Counted from the stretch's first letter, positions 17,118 through 27,870 are shown. The stretch: DNA of 64,000 nt from Thioalkalivibrio sp. (GCA_011389655.1 JAABTX010000003.1:1-64000), one strand, 5' to 3'. Notes: a model not told the origin generated them from the letters alone. Numbers and translations are program-made.

Positions 17118-17851
17118 TCTGTGCCCTGTCCGGCCTTTTCCTCGACGATGGCCTCCATCTCGCTCAGATCGATGTGGCGCACGTCGCGCCCCTTGACGAG
17201 GTAGATGGTGTATTCGCACATGTTCCGGGCGTGGTCCCCGACGCGCTCCAGCGCCCTGGTCGCATGGGTCACGTCCAGCATCCGCGAGATGTTCCGCGGA
17301 TCCTCCATCATGTACGTCACGTTCTGCCGCATGATGGCCTCGTGGTCGCTGTCGATCGCGAAGTCCTGGCGCACCACGGTCACCGCGGCGGCGGCGTCCA
17401 TGCGGGCGAATGCATCGAGCGCATCCCCGAGCATCTTGATCACGCGGTTGCCCATGGTCTCGATGTCGCGGAAGGTCTGCTTGCGCGGCCGGTCGCCCTG
17501 GGCCTGGCGCAGCGCCATGCGTGCGATCGACGCCGCCAGGTCGCCGATGCGTTCGAGGTCCGTGATGGTCTTGATCACCGCGACGATCAGGCGCAGGTCC
17601 ATCGCCGCCGGCTGGCGCCGGGCGAGGATCTCCACGCAGCGTTCGTCAATGGTCACCTCGAAGGTGTTGACCCGCGTATCGTTCTCCGTGACCTCCTGCG
17701 CGACCGGGGAATCGCCGTCGATGAAGGCCTGGAGCGCGTTCGACAGTTGGGACTCCACGAGGCCACCCATGGCAAGCACACGGTTGACGACCTCTTCCAG
17801 CTCCGCGTCGTAACGATGCGAGTAATGCCCGCCAATACGCCTGTTTTCCAT
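17102..17851 (-). CDS. phoU: Phosphate transport system regulatory protein PhoU
   Basis: MENRRIGGHYSHRYDAELEEVVNRVLAMGGLVESQL..., LRLIVAVIKTITDLERIGDLA; next to pst genes. Confidence 0.95.
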   Translation of the reverse strand: MENRRIGGHYSHRYDAELEEVVNRVLAMGGLVESQLSNALQAFIDGDSPVAQEVTENDTRVNTFEVTIDERCVEILARRQPAAMDLRLIVAVIKTITDLERIGDLAASIARMALRQAQGDRPRKQTFRDIETMGNRVIKMLGDALDAFARMDAAAAVTVVRQDFAIDSDHEAIMRQNVTYMMEDPRNISRMLDVTHATRALERVGDHARNMCEYTIYLVKGRDVRHIDLSEMEAIVEEKAGQGTEGTDL

Positions 17852-17915
17852 GCCGACCCCTTCCTGCTGGTGGTTTCAAGTTTGTGGACCAACCGGGCTT
17901 CGCGCGACCCGCGCT

Positions 17916-18782
17916 TCAGCCGTAGCGGCCAGTGATGTAATCCTCGGTCGCCTTCTGGCCCGGATTGGTGAACAGGTGCATGGTGTCGGCATATTCGATC
18001 AATTCGCCGAGATACATGTACGCGGTGTAATCGGAGACGCGCGCCGCCTGCTGCATGTTGTGGGTGACGATCAGGATGGTGTATTTCTCCTTCAGCTCCT
18101 CCATCAGCTCCTCGATCTTGGCGGTCGAGATCGGGTCCAGTGCCGAGGTGGGCTCGTCGAGCAGGATCACTTCCGGCTCGATCGCGATCGCGCGGGCAAT
18201 CACCAGGCGCTGCTGCTGCCCGCCGGACAGGCCGAAGGCGTTGCTCTGCAGGCGGTCCTTCACCTCGTCCCACAGCCCGACGGCCTTGATCGAACGCTCG
18301 ACGACCTCATCGAGCAGGCGCTTGTTCTTCACTCCCTGCAGCCGCAGGCCGTAGGCGACGTTCTCGTAGATCGACTTCGGAAATGGATTCGGCTTCTGGA
18401 ACACCATCCCCACCCGGCGGCGGAGCTCTGCGACATCGGTACCCCGGCCGTAGATGTTGTCACCATGCAGATTGATCGCCCCCTCGATCCGGCAGGAGTC
18501 CACCAGATCGTTCATGCGATTGAAGCACCGCAGCAGGGTCGACTTGCCGCAGCCTGAAGGGCCGATGAAGGCGGTCACCCGCCTCTCGGGAATCTTCATG
18601 CTAATCCCCTTCAGGGCCTGGTCATCGCCGTAGTACAGGTCCAGGCCTTCCACGGTGATCGCTATTTTTTCGTCCGCAAGGGACCGGACCTGGCGGCTGG
18701 TGCCCTCGAACAGACTGGCATTCAGGCTGGTCGCGGCGGGGTTCCTCTGGCTCATTTGGTTCTCCGTCAACATACTCGACAT
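17916..18782 (-). CDS. pstB: Phosphate ABC transporter ATP-binding protein
   Basis: [48 protein letters not shown]. Confidence 0.97.
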   Translation of the reverse strand: MSSMLTENQMSQRNPAATSLNASLFEGTSRQVRSLADEKIAITVEGLDLYYGDDQALKGISMKIPERRVTAFIGPSGCGKSTLLRCFNRMNDLVDSCRIEGAINLHGDNIYGRGTDVAELRRRVGMVFQKPNPFPKSIYENVAYGLRLQGVKNKRLLDEVVERSIKAVGLWDEVKDRLQSNAFGLSGGQQQRLVIARAIAIEPEVILLDEPTSALDPISTAKIEELMEELKEKYTILIVTHNMQQAARVSDYTAYMYLGELIEYADTMHLFTNPGQKATEDYITGRYG

Positions 18783-18809
18783 CTCGTCACTGGGCCGAAT
18801 TACCGGCCC

Positions 18810-20465
18810 TCAATCGCTTTCCGCGCGGTACTTCTCGCGCAGGTGGTTACGGATCGTGATCGCGGTGAGGTTCAGCACCACGATCAGCAGCACCAGGATC
18901 AATGCGGTGGCATAGACCAGTTGCTCTGCAGCCTCTGCGTGCGGGCTCTGGAAGCCCACGTCGTAGATGTGGAACCCGAGGTGCATGATCTTGCGCTCCA
19001 GGTGAATGAACGGGAAATTCCCATCGACGGGCAGCGTTGGTGCAAGCTTCACCACGCCGACGAGCATCAGCGGGGCGACCTCGCCGGCGGCACGCGCGAT
19101 CGCCAGGATCAGGCCGGTCATCATCGCGGGCGTTGCCAGCGGCACCACCACCTTCCACAGAGTTTCCCCCTTCGTCGCCCCCAGCGCCAGCGAACCCTCG
19201 CGGATCGTCGACGGAATGCGCGCGAGACCCTCCTCGGTGGATACGATCACCACCGGCAGCGTCAGCAGCGCGAGGGTCAGCGAGGCCCAGAACAGGCCCG
19301 GTGTGCCGAAGGTGGGTGCCGGCAGCGCCTCGGGATAGAAGGTCCGATCGATGGCCCCGCCCAGGAAGTACACGAAGAAGCCGAGACCGAAGACCCCGAA
19401 CACGATCGACGGCACCCCCGCCAGGTTGTAAACGGAGATGCGCACCGTCTTCAGGATGGGTCCCTGTCGCGCGTACTCGCGCAGGTAGATCGCCGCGAGG
19501 ATGCCGAAGGGGGTCACGATGATGGACATCACCAGCACCATCACCACGGTGCCGAATATTGCCGGGAAGATCCCCCCCTCGGTGTTCGCCTCGCGGGGAT
19601 AGCCGAAGATGAAGTCGAAGAAGTCCTTCGCGTAGAAGCCGATCTTCTCGAGCACGGACATGTTGTTCGGCTGCCAGGCCTTCACGATATCGGCGAGCCG
19701 GATCGTCACCTCCTGCCCATCGGCCACCCGCATCACGATACCGTCGCGTGCGGCCGCTTCGTAGAGCCGGTTCAGCTGTTCCTCCAGCACGCGGTACTCT
19801 GCCTGCAGCTCCTCGCGCCGCTGCTCCAATTCCGCCCGCCGCTCATCCGTCAAGGCTCCCCGGAGTTCCGCCTTGCGTTCATCCAGACGCACGCGTTCGA
19901 TCGCGAAATTGATCCGGCCGATCGCGCCGCGCTCGATGCCCCGGATCTCGTCGTAGAGGTTGTTGCTCCTCTCCAGCCGGCGCTGGAACTCGGGCCACAG
20001 CTCATCGCCCACCGCTACCGTGGAGCCCTCCTCGAGCAGACGCAACGGGTATCCCATGAAGTCGCCCCACTCCCGCCGCTCCAGGACCCCGATGTCCTCA
20101 GGGTACCGCCAATCGTCCATGAAGCCGTCTATGAAGTATCCAAAATCCTGATTGGTTACATCACGGTTGCCCATCTTGATCAGGTGCCGCTCAATCAGCA
20201 GCTGATCCCCCGGAATGTCGACCCCGGCGTCCCGCATCGACTGAGCGGTGAGCGTTTCCGACCGGCGCAGTTCGCCAATCACCCGTACCGGGGTATCCGC
20301 ATCCGGGTGCGTGTAGGTCGTCTCGAGAATCGCATGGGGCCAGAAGTTTCCGAACCCGCGCACCAGGATCAGCAGGAGCAGTCCGAAGACCATGATCATG
20401 CTGATTGTTACCGCTCCGCCGTTCAGCCAGATCCACGGGGAACCGCTCTTCCACCATTCTCTCAT
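18810..20465 (-). CDS. pstA: Phosphate ABC transporter permease PstA, extended form (551 aa)
   Basis: C-terminal PstA permease domain (LAGVPSIVFGVFGLGFFVYFLGG...LRTIPSTIREGSLALGATKGE-like); long N-terminal coiled-coil insertion. Confidence 0.92.
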   Translation of the reverse strand: MREWWKSGSPWIWLNGGAVTISMIMVFGLLLLILVRGFGNFWPHAILETTYTHPDADTPVRVIGELRRSETLTAQSMRDAGVDIPGDQLLIERHLIKMGNRDVTNQDFGYFIDGFMDDWRYPEDIGVLERREWGDFMGYPLRLLEEGSTVAVGDELWPEFQRRLERSNNLYDEIRGIERGAIGRINFAIERVRLDERKAELRGALTDERRAELEQRREELQAEYRVLEEQLNRLYEAAARDGIVMRVADGQEVTIRLADIVKAWQPNNMSVLEKIGFYAKDFFDFIFGYPREANTEGGIFPAIFGTVVMVLVMSIIVTPFGILAAIYLREYARQGPILKTVRISVYNLAGVPSIVFGVFGLGFFVYFLGGAIDRTFYPEALPAPTFGTPGLFWASLTLALLTLPVVIVSTEEGLARIPSTIREGSLALGATKGETLWKVVVPLATPAMMTGLILAIARAAGEVAPLMLVGVVKLAPTLPVDGNFPFIHLERKIMHLGFHIYDVGFQSPHAEAAEQLVYATALILVLLIVVLNLTAITIRNHLREKYRAESD

Positions 20466-20491
20466 CTCGCGTTCCTCGAATCAGATCCGGG

Positions 20492-22789
20492 TCAGAGCGA
20501 CGCGTAGCGCTTGCGGAGTCGCTGGCGCACGATCTCCGCTGCCGTATTCAGCACGAAGGTGAACACCAGGAGAACCAGCGCGGAGAGGAACAGCACCCGG
20601 AAATGGGTTGAACCCACGGCGGTCTCCGGCAGCTCCACGGCGACATTGGCGGCAAGCGTGCGCATGCCCTCAAACAGGTTGAAATTCACCACCGGGCTGT
20701 TGCCGGAGGCCATCAGCACGATCATGGTCTCGCCAACGGCACGCCCGAAGCCGATCATGATCGCGGAGAAGATTCCGGGACTTGCGGTCAACAGCACGAC
20801 GCCCATCATGGTCTGCCAGGGTGTGGCGCCCAACGCCAGCGAACCGTTGGTCAGATGGCGGGGCACGTTGAACACCGCGTCCTCCGCGATGGAGAAGATG
20901 GTGGGAATCACCGCAAAACCCATGGCCATGCCCACGATCAGTGCATTGCGCTGATCGTAGGGAATGCCGACATCGGTGAACCACTGTCGCATCGAGCCAT
21001 CGAAGAACCAGACTTCGATAAGGGGGCTGGTGGCCACCACCAGCCAGCCGGTTGCGATTACGACCGGAATCAGGAGCGCCGCTTCCCACCCTCCCGGCAC
21101 CAGCTCACGCACCGAGTGCGGGAGCCGGGACCAGAGGAATGCGGCCACCAGGATGAACAGAGGGAAGGCGATCAGCCCGGTGAGCAGGATTGGCAGATTG
21201 TTCTCGATATAGGGCGCGAGCCAGATCCCGGCGAGAAATCCAAGGATCACGGTCGGCAACGCCTCCATCAGCTCGATGGAGGGCTTGACCACGCGGCGGA
21301 TGGCGGGCGCCATGAAATACGCGGTGTAGATGGCCCCCATGATGGCCAACGGCATCGCCAGCAGCATCGCGAATACCGCAGCCTTGAGTGTCCCCACGGA
21401 CAGGGGTATGAGACTGTACTTGGCCTCGAAGGCATCGTCGGCCGAGGACGACTGCCAGACGAAAGCGGGTTCCCCGCGACCCTCGTACCAGACGGGTCCC
21501 CAGAGCGCACTGATCGAGGTCTGCGGGTGTGGATTGTCGATCGTCAGAACCCGCATCTCGTCGGAGGCCTCGCCGGTCACCAGCGCGCGACCGTTATTGG
21601 GGCCCATCGCAATGCGCACGATCGCACTCTCGGTCACTTGCTGCATCGCGAGCGTCGCATGGGAGGTGGCGTAGTGCAGGCCGACGTTGCCTTCGGCATC
21701 ACCGGTCATGAAGCCCTTGCGAAGGTATTCCGGCTCGATCACGGTGACCGCGCCGGCGTGTCTCCGGAAGCTTCGAATCGGGGTCATGCGCGGTTCGCCG
21801 GTCTCCTCGTCACGGACCAGGAACCACTGGCGGACGCTGCCATCCGAGCCGCCGACGATCAGTGAGCGCGACCCCACGAGGAGCTCGGCCGCGGTGACCC
21901 GTGCATCCGGTCCGGTCAGGTCGACCTCCTCGATCAGGAACGGGTTGTTCCGGTCGACGATGTCGAAGTTGAAGAGGCGGCCACGGTCATCGACAACGAA
22001 GAGGTTGCGAAGCGAATCGTTGACCAGGATCTGGCGCACCGGGTGCCCCAGGTCGGGCAGACGGAAATCCCGGCGCTGTTTTTCGACTGCGCCGGTCATC
22101 AGATTGGTCCGGGTGGTGAAGAGCGCCATCGTGATCTCGCCCGCTTCGGTGCCACCGGCGACAATGTACCCGCCCCGCCCGTCGACCACGGTCAGCGCCG
22201 AGTAGTCCGCGATCCCCCTGTCACCGAGGGAGATGGGTTCCTCGCCGAGCGGAAACCCGAGCTCCGGTTCGATCTGCCGAACGCCGCGCACAAAGCTCTG
22301 CGTGTACTCGACCTCCAGGGGCAGCATACTGCCATCCGAAAATCCGTAGACATAGAGACGATCCCGACTCTCGCCGCTACCGAAGGCCGTGACGCGCTCG
22401 CCTTCCGGCACCGGGACCGGCACGCGCGAGCGGACGGCACCGGATCCCGCTTCGAAAAACGTGATGACCCCGGTCCCGGAAAAGTGGGCGCCGATCTTCT
22501 CGTAACGGTCCAGGGTGAGATGCAGGGTCGATGTCTGATCGGTGTCCCACGGCACCGAGAACTCGGTCTCCATCGCGACGTTAACGGGCTTGAGTAGCGG
22601 GAAGGCCTCGTAAAACAGGTAAACGAAGATCAGGGCCAGCGCGATGATCACGCCGATGCCGCTGGAACCCACACCATAGCGCGAGAACCCGTCACGAAAG
22701 GCGCGTTTCCTGCGCAGCTTCTGGCGCCGTTCCGAAGTCGGGAGCGGGGATTCGTAAGGGAGCCCGTCTTCGGGCGTGGTCGCAGACAT
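20492..22789 (-). CDS. pstC: Phosphate ABC transporter permease PstC, extended form (765 aa)
   Basis: C-terminal PstC permease (IELMEALPTVILGFLAGIWLAP...GSLALGATPWQTMMGVVLLTASPGI); ~400-aa insert after first TM. Confidence 0.92.
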   Translation of the reverse strand: MSATTPEDGLPYESPLPTSERRQKLRRKRAFRDGFSRYGVGSSGIGVIIALALIFVYLFYEAFPLLKPVNVAMETEFSVPWDTDQTSTLHLTLDRYEKIGAHFSGTGVITFFEAGSGAVRSRVPVPVPEGERVTAFGSGESRDRLYVYGFSDGSMLPLEVEYTQSFVRGVRQIEPELGFPLGEEPISLGDRGIADYSALTVVDGRGGYIVAGGTEAGEITMALFTTRTNLMTGAVEKQRRDFRLPDLGHPVRQILVNDSLRNLFVVDDRGRLFNFDIVDRNNPFLIEEVDLTGPDARVTAAELLVGSRSLIVGGSDGSVRQWFLVRDEETGEPRMTPIRSFRRHAGAVTVIEPEYLRKGFMTGDAEGNVGLHYATSHATLAMQQVTESAIVRIAMGPNNGRALVTGEASDEMRVLTIDNPHPQTSISALWGPVWYEGRGEPAFVWQSSSADDAFEAKYSLIPLSVGTLKAAVFAMLLAMPLAIMGAIYTAYFMAPAIRRVVKPSIELMEALPTVILGFLAGIWLAPYIENNLPILLTGLIAFPLFILVAAFLWSRLPHSVRELVPGGWEAALLIPVVIATGWLVVATSPLIEVWFFDGSMRQWFTDVGIPYDQRNALIVGMAMGFAVIPTIFSIAEDAVFNVPRHLTNGSLALGATPWQTMMGVVLLTASPGIFSAIMIGFGRAVGETMIVLMASGNSPVVNFNLFEGMRTLAANVAVELPETAVGSTHFRVLFLSALVLLVFTFVLNTAAEIVRQRLRKRYASL

Positions 22790-22828
22790 GGTCTACCCCT
22801 GATTGCGCGCTATCGTTTCAGAGAGAAA

Positions 22829-22859
22829 GGGGCCCCGCCACAGACAGTGACGGGGCCCC
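22829..22859 (-). terminator. Intercistronic hairpin between pstS and pstC
   Basis: 9-bp stem CGGGGCCCC/GGGGCCCCG followed on the minus strand by TTTCTCTC. Confidence 0.6.
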
Positions 22860-22878
22860 GTCCCACAGGCCAGCGAAC

Positions 22879-23835
22879 TCAGTCCAGGTTCTTCTCGTTC
22901 AGGAAGCGCTCCGCGGCCGCGGCGGACAGCGGAACGTAGCCATCCTTGTCCACGACCTCCTGGCCTTCCTTCGAGAGCACCATGCGGAAGAACTCCTGCT
23001 CCAGCGGGTTCCAGCCGTCGTTCGGATGCTGGTTGGCATACACGTAGAGGAAGCGGGCCAGCGGGAATTCGCCGGACACGGCGTTGTCCGCAGTGGCCTC
23101 GGCGCCGTTCAGCGGGATCGCGCGCACGCCGGAGGTCTTGTAGCCGATGCCGGAGTAGCCGATGCCGCCGAGCGTCTGCTCAACGCCCCGAACCACGGCC
23201 GAGGAGCCCGGCTGTTCGTTGACCTCCGCCTTGAAGTCGCCGCCGCAGAGTGCGTTCTCCTTGAAGTAGCCGTAGGTGCCGGACACGGCGTTACGACCGT
23301 AAATGGTGATGTCCCGGTCGGCCCAGCTACCGGTCATGCCAGCGTCACCCCAGCTGCTGATGTCCTGGTCGTAGCCGCAGGCGCGGGTCTCGGAGAAGAT
23401 GGCGTCCACCTGCTCCAGGGTCAGGCCTTCGATCGGGTTGTCCTTGTTTACATACACCGCAACCATGTCGATCGCGACCGGGACCTCCGCCGGCGGATAA
23501 CCGTATTTTTCCTCGAACTCACGCACCTCGGAGTCACGCATCTGCCGGCTCATCGGCCCGAAGTTGGCGGTGCCCTCGATCAGGGCAGGGGGCGCGGTGG
23601 AGCTGCCGGCACCCTGGATCTGGATATTCACGTTCGGGTAGAACTTCGTGAACTCTTCCGCCCAGAGGGTCATCAGGTTGTTCAGCGTGTCGGAACCCAC
23701 GGAACTCAGGTTGCCGGAGATGCCGGATACACGCTCGTAGCTGGGCAGGTTCGGGTCGACCTGGGCGGAGGCCACTGAGACGGACATTCCCAGGGCGGCG
23801 ACGACGCCCAGGGCGAGGGATTTCTTCATCATCAT
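22879..23835 (-). CDS. pstS: Phosphate ABC transporter substrate-binding protein
   Basis: Signal peptide; [59 protein letters not shown]. Confidence 0.96.
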   Translation of the reverse strand: MMMKKSLALGVVAALGMSVSVASAQVDPNLPSYERVSGISGNLSSVGSDTLNNLMTLWAEEFTKFYPNVNIQIQGAGSSTAPPALIEGTANFGPMSRQMRDSEVREFEEKYGYPPAEVPVAIDMVAVYVNKDNPIEGLTLEQVDAIFSETRACGYDQDISSWGDAGMTGSWADRDITIYGRNAVSGTYGYFKENALCGGDFKAEVNEQPGSSAVVRGVEQTLGGIGYSGIGYKTSGVRAIPLNGAEATADNAVSGEFPLARFLYVYANQHPNDGWNPLEQEFFRMVLSKEGQEVVDKDGYVPLSAAAAERFLNEKNLD

Positions 23836-23929
23836 GATCGGTATTCCTCGGTTTGGAATGGTAGTCACGAACAGGGCAGGCATTCGGGCCATTGCCATTG
23901 CTTCGCGGGCCTCAGTATTGCGTTCAGGG

Positions 23930-23969
23930 ATCACAACGATATGACCGAAAGATGACAATTCGATGACAG
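23930..23969 (-). promoter_or_regulatory. Pho box upstream of pstS (four half-sites)
   Basis: Minus strand CTGTCAT-CGAA-TTGTCAT-CTTT-CGGTCAT-ATCG-TTGTGAT, exact 11-bp phase. Confidence 0.9.
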
Positions 23970-23978
23970 GCGATGCAT

Positions 23979-24872
23979 TCATCGCGAGGGGGGTCCTGCC
24001 GCCGCCGGAGCCCACTGCACGATGCCCAGCTGCAACTCCAGGCGCGTGAAGGCGTTGACCGTCCCGGGCGCCTCGATCAGGCGCATGCGCCTGGGTCGCA
24101 GACCTGTATCGGACCAGTTCCAGCCCTCGTATTCGACTCGCACCCGTTCACCACCGGCATCGTCCCGCAGCTCGAGATGGATGGGGCGCTCCAGATTGTC
24201 AAGCTGCAGCCTGATGCCGAGCCCTCCGGGGCGGATCCGCCCCACCCGGGTGCGCCCGTCGTCCAGATCCTCCCATTCGATTCCCTGCCCGGCGAACCAG
24301 ACCCAGGGCGTCAACACCGCTTCGCCGAGCGCCTGAGCCCTGAGTGCGAGTTCGGAGGATCGAGCCGCGGGGTGGTGAATCCGCCACACGCCCAGCCACC
24401 AGTATCCGCTCGAGACGGATCCTTCCTCGACCTCATGCATCTCGTCGATCCAGCCGAGGTACCGGAGCCGCACCCGCCGGATCTGGGCCCACCAGACGCC
24501 GGGGATGCTGAAGGTGTCGGCCACCACCGGCCGCTCCCGCTGATCCTGGTCGTAGCGCAGCCAGCCCCGTGCAGGCCAGCAAGCCGGGCCCGCGGGTTGA
24601 CGGTCGACAGTCATGCCCCGTAGCAGACGCCGGGCCGACTCACCGGAAATCTGCGCGATCACCCGGGCGGCCGTTGGCGGCGCCTTCTGCGCATGAAAAT
24701 CCGCAACCGCTTCCAGGTAGCGGCCCTCGATCTGCAGGCGAATCCGGCGCAGCCGCAGCCAGGGCAGGATCAGCACCATGGACGCGAGCAGAACCGCCGC
24801 CAGGGCCGTACCCAGGGCCACCCAGAGCGACAGGCCGCTGCCGGTCACGGTCTCATCCTCGGCCTGGCGCAC
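23979..24872 (-). CDS. Uncharacterised membrane-anchored protein (possibly DUF6544-like)
   Basis: Single N-terminal TM segment; [30 protein letters not shown]...[24 protein letters not shown]. Confidence 0.7.
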   Translation of the reverse strand: MRQAEDETVTGSGLSLWVALGTALAAVLLASMVLILPWLRLRRIRLQIEGRYLEAVADFHAQKAPPTAARVIAQISGESARRLLRGMTVDRQPAGPACWPARGWLRYDQDQRERPVVADTFSIPGVWWAQIRRVRLRYLGWIDEMHEVEEGSVSSGYWWLGVWRIHHPAARSSELALRAQALGEAVLTPWVWFAGQGIEWEDLDDGRTRVGRIRPGGLGIRLQLDNLERPIHLELRDDAGGERVRVEYEGWNWSDTGLRPRRMRLIEAPGTVNAFTRLELQLGIVQWAPAAAGPPSR

Positions 24873-25424
24873 TCATTGCAGCCCCGGAACCGGCCGTTCC
24901 CATTCCTCGGGCTCCACTTCCTCCCGAGGCTCGACGATCGCGAGCAATGCCAGCTCGAAGATCAGCGTCTCTTCCGGACCGATCCTGCCGGCGCCGGCGC
25001 GCCCGTAGGCCAGTTCCGGAGGCAGTACCAACCGCAGCCTGGTGCCGACCGGTGTCGCCACCAGTGCCTGGCGCCAGCCGGGTATCGTACGTTCAACCGG
25101 TATCGTGGCCGGCTCGCCCCTGCGCCGGGAATTCTCGAACTCGCGGCCATCGATGTGCCAGCCGCGGTAGTGCACCTGCACCCAGCTCTCCTCTTCGGGC
25201 ACGGCACCAGCGCCCTCCTCCAGCACCTCGACCTGCAAGCCGTTCCCGAGGGTCACGACACCGGGCCTTCGACCGTTTGCGGTGCGATAGGCCCTGCCCT
25301 CCTCCGCGTTCAGCTCGGCGAGCAGGATACGGTCCTCGACCTGTTCCGGCGTGAGGCCGCAGGAGCGTGCCCCCAGCGCGACCACGACCAGGGCGAACAG
25401 GCTGAACAGGATCACCCTCAGCAT
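24873..25424 (-). CDS. FKBP-type peptidyl-prolyl cis-trans isomerase
   Basis: SWVQVHYRGWHIDGREFENSRRRGEP...VGTRLRLVLPPELAYG. Confidence 0.85.
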   Translation of the reverse strand: MLRVILFSLFALVVVALGARSCGLTPEQVEDRILLAELNAEEGRAYRTANGRRPGVVTLGNGLQVEVLEEGAGAVPEEESWVQVHYRGWHIDGREFENSRRRGEPATIPVERTIPGWRQALVATPVGTRLRLVLPPELAYGRAGAGRIGPEETLIFELALLAIVEPREEVEPEEWERPVPGLQ

Positions 25425-25435
25425 CGGCTTCGTCC

Positions 25436-26266
25436 TCAGGGCCGGGCGAGCGCCCATTCCACTGCGCGGCGGCGCGCTTCATCAATCTGCTCCGGCTCAA
25501 GCTGCTCGTCGAGGGCCAGCCGGAGCTCGTTGCCGAGTGAGTCGCCTTCAGAGGCCGCAAGATTGGCCCACTTGGCCGCCGCCACTGGATCCGCATCGAC
25601 GCCCCGGCCTTCGTAGTACATCAAGCCTAGCCAGCCCTGCATCTGGGGATGACCACTCTCGGCGCCGATCCGGGTGTAGTGGGCCGCCATTCCGTCTTCG
25701 ACCGGATGGTCGCCAATCCCCTCGATATAGAGACGGGCAAGGAAATAGGACGCCAGCACCGCGCCCTGCTCCAGGGCCTCCTCCAGCAGGGAGCGGGCCT
25801 CGAACACATGTTCCGTATTGCGGCCGCCCAGGGCATCGGCGATCAGCACCGAGGCCCAGGCGATCTTCGCCGGTGCATGCCCGGCATCGATGGCGCGTCG
25901 GAACCAGTGTTCCGCCTGCTCGCGATCGCGGGGCACACCATCGCCGGACAGGTGCATCCAGCCGACCTTCATCGCGAGCTCGTGCGCACCGGCGCGCGCG
26001 GCCCGGCCGTACCAGCGCACGGCCTCACTGGCGTCAGGCTCGACGCCGTGCCCCTCCTCGTACATCCAGCCGAGATGACCCATCGCCGTCGACGACCCCG
26101 CCTGCGCGGCCTCCTCGAAGGCGGCACGTGCGGAATCCCAGTCAGGGGGATCGAGCGCCATGTAGGCATGCGCGCGCGCTTCCGGTGTCGCCGAAGCGCC
26201 CGGCAGGTCGGAATCGGCCAGCAGGGGACCGGCCAGCAGGGCCCACAACAGCATGACCAGAGGAAA
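25436..26266 (-). CDS. Sel1-repeat protein (exported)
   Basis: Multiple SEL1-like repeats (AMGHLGWMYEEGHGVEPDASEAVRWYGRAA...). Confidence 0.85.
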   Translation of the reverse strand, partial: FPLVMLLWALLAGPLLADSDLPGASATPEARAHAYMALDPPDWDSARAAFEEAAQAGSSTAMGHLGWMYEEGHGVEPDASEAVRWYGRAARAGAHELAMKVGWMHLSGDGVPRDREQAEHWFRRAIDAGHAPAKIAWASVLIADALGGRNTEHVFEARSLLEEALEQGAVLASYFLARLYIEGIGDHPVEDGMAAHYTRIGAESGHPQMQGWLGLMYYEGRGVDADPVAAAKWANLAASEGDSLGNELRLALDEQLEPEQIDEARRRAVEWALARP

Positions 26267-26441
26267 CATCCCGGAGACCTCATCAGGCCTGCTGGCCCGG
26301 GAACCGACAGAATTGCACATGGCTCAATCTTCCATTCAGTGAATCAACGCGATCGACATCACGCGCGCAGGGCTCCTCACCCTCTCCGGACTGGGCCGGG
26401 ACAGACCGGCAAGACAGGGTTCGACCACAATCGGGTCCGGA

Positions 26442-27776
26442 TCACGCAGTCGCGCGATGTCGGTCCACACCGGAACGGCGCAGGATCCCCGGCGGAAACG
26501 AACAGGTGAAGGTGCTGCCCCTGCCCGGCTCGCTGTCGATGCTCAGCCGGGCGCTGTGGCGCATCAGTACGTGCTTCACGATCGCGAGCCCGAGGCCGGT
26601 GCCACCGCGGCTCTTTGACCGGCCCGTGTCGACGCGATAGAAGCGCTCGGTCAGCCGCTCGATGTGCTGAGCCTCGATCCCGATCCCGGTGTCGCTTACC
26701 TGCAGCCGGGCACCCGACGCATCGGCCCACCAGCGCAGATCGACCTCGCCCCCGTCCGGGGTGTAGTTGATCGCGTTCGCCAGCAGGTTCGCGAAGGCGC
26801 TTCGCAATTCCTTTTCGTTGCCGAGTATCACCAGGTCGGGCTCGGCCTCCAGCGTGATCCGGTGGCGCCGCGCGCCGGAGAGCAGACGTCCCTCCTCGAT
26901 CAGCCCGGAAAGAAGCTCCGGCACGTCGACCCAGTCACCGTGTCCCGGTTTGCCACCGGTCTCGAGCCGAGCCAGCAGCAGCAGGTCGTCCACGAGGATC
27001 TTCATGCGTTCCGCCTGCTCCTGCAGGAGTTCCACGGAGCGCGCATATTCCGGGTCTTCGCCCAGTTCGTGGCCCAGCGTCTCGCTGACGCCGTAGATCA
27101 CCGTCAACGGCGTTCGCAGTTCGTGCGAGACATTGGCGACGAAGTCGCTGCGCATGGTCTCGAGACGGCGGAACGCGGTGATGTCGCGGGCAAGCAGCAG
27201 GTAGCGCTTTTTCGCATGGGGCACCAGCCGAACCTCCAGCCAGAGCCGGGCATCCACGGGTGACGGCAGGGAAACGGTCCTCGCCTCGCGTCCGTGCCAG
27301 GAAACGAAGGTCACGAAATCGGGGTGACGCACGATGTTGCTGATACGCTGTCCCTCGTCGCGTGGCCAACGCAGTCCCAGGAGATCCAGCGCCGCCTGGT
27401 TGCACCACTCGATTCGATAGTCCTCGGACAGCACCACGGTGGCATCGGGCATCGCCTTGATCGAATCGCGGTAGTTGCGCACCAGCTTGCGGCGTCGCCG
27501 GTCCCGTTCCCGGCTGCGTTTGCGCATGCGGTAAAGCCCGTCAAAGATGTCCCCCCAGAAGCCGACGGATTTCGGCGGATCGAGCTTGCGGCCGAAGCGC
27601 AACCAGCGCTCAAGACGCCGGAGATTGATCCAGTCCCATACCAGGGCGGCCAGCGCGCCCAGCAGGAAGACCAGCAGCCACTGCCCCGTGAGCAGGCCCA
27701 GCACCAGCATCCCGAGCAGCGCCAGTGCAACCCGGGTGTACACCATCGGCCAGGGATTCTCAGGTCTTATGGCCAT
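26442..27776 (-). CDS. phoR: Phosphate regulon sensor histidine kinase PhoR
   Basis: PAS domain, H-box FVANVSHELRTPLTVI, ATPase DTGIGI, GGTGLGLAIVKH; partner of phoB. Confidence 0.93.
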   Translation of the reverse strand: MAIRPENPWPMVYTRVALALLGMLVLGLLTGQWLLVFLLGALAALVWDWINLRRLERWLRFGRKLDPPKSVGFWGDIFDGLYRMRKRSRERDRRRRKLVRNYRDSIKAMPDATVVLSEDYRIEWCNQAALDLLGLRWPRDEGQRISNIVRHPDFVTFVSWHGREARTVSLPSPVDARLWLEVRLVPHAKKRYLLLARDITAFRRLETMRSDFVANVSHELRTPLTVIYGVSETLGHELGEDPEYARSVELLQEQAERMKILVDDLLLLARLETGGKPGHGDWVDVPELLSGLIEEGRLLSGARRHRITLEAEPDLVILGNEKELRSAFANLLANAINYTPDGGEVDLRWWADASGARLQVSDTGIGIEAQHIERLTERFYRVDTGRSKSRGGTGLGLAIVKHVLMRHSARLSIDSEPGRGSTFTCSFPPGILRRSGVDRHRATA

Positions 27777-27798
27777 CAGCGGCGGATCGGAAGGGTAA

Positions 27799-27827
27799 AT
27801 GACATACGGATAACAGCTTAATGATAA
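27799..27827 (-). promoter_or_regulatory. Pho box upstream of phoR
   Basis: Minus strand TTATCAT-TAAG-CTGTTAT-CCGT-ATGTCAT, exact 11-bp phase. Confidence 0.65.
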
Positions 27828-27832
27828 GAAAT

Positions 27833-27870
27833 GATAAAGGGGACAGATTTATAAATCTGTCCCCTTTATC
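27833..27870. repeat. Dispersed palindrome, 38-bp perfect version, between phoB and phoR
   Basis: GATAAAGGGGACAGATTTATAAATCTGTCCCCTTTATC is its own reverse complement. Confidence 0.95.

Noticed and set aside
18756-20507. 583-aa plus-strand ORF opposite pstA
   Set aside because: Antisense artefact of high-GC third-position bias
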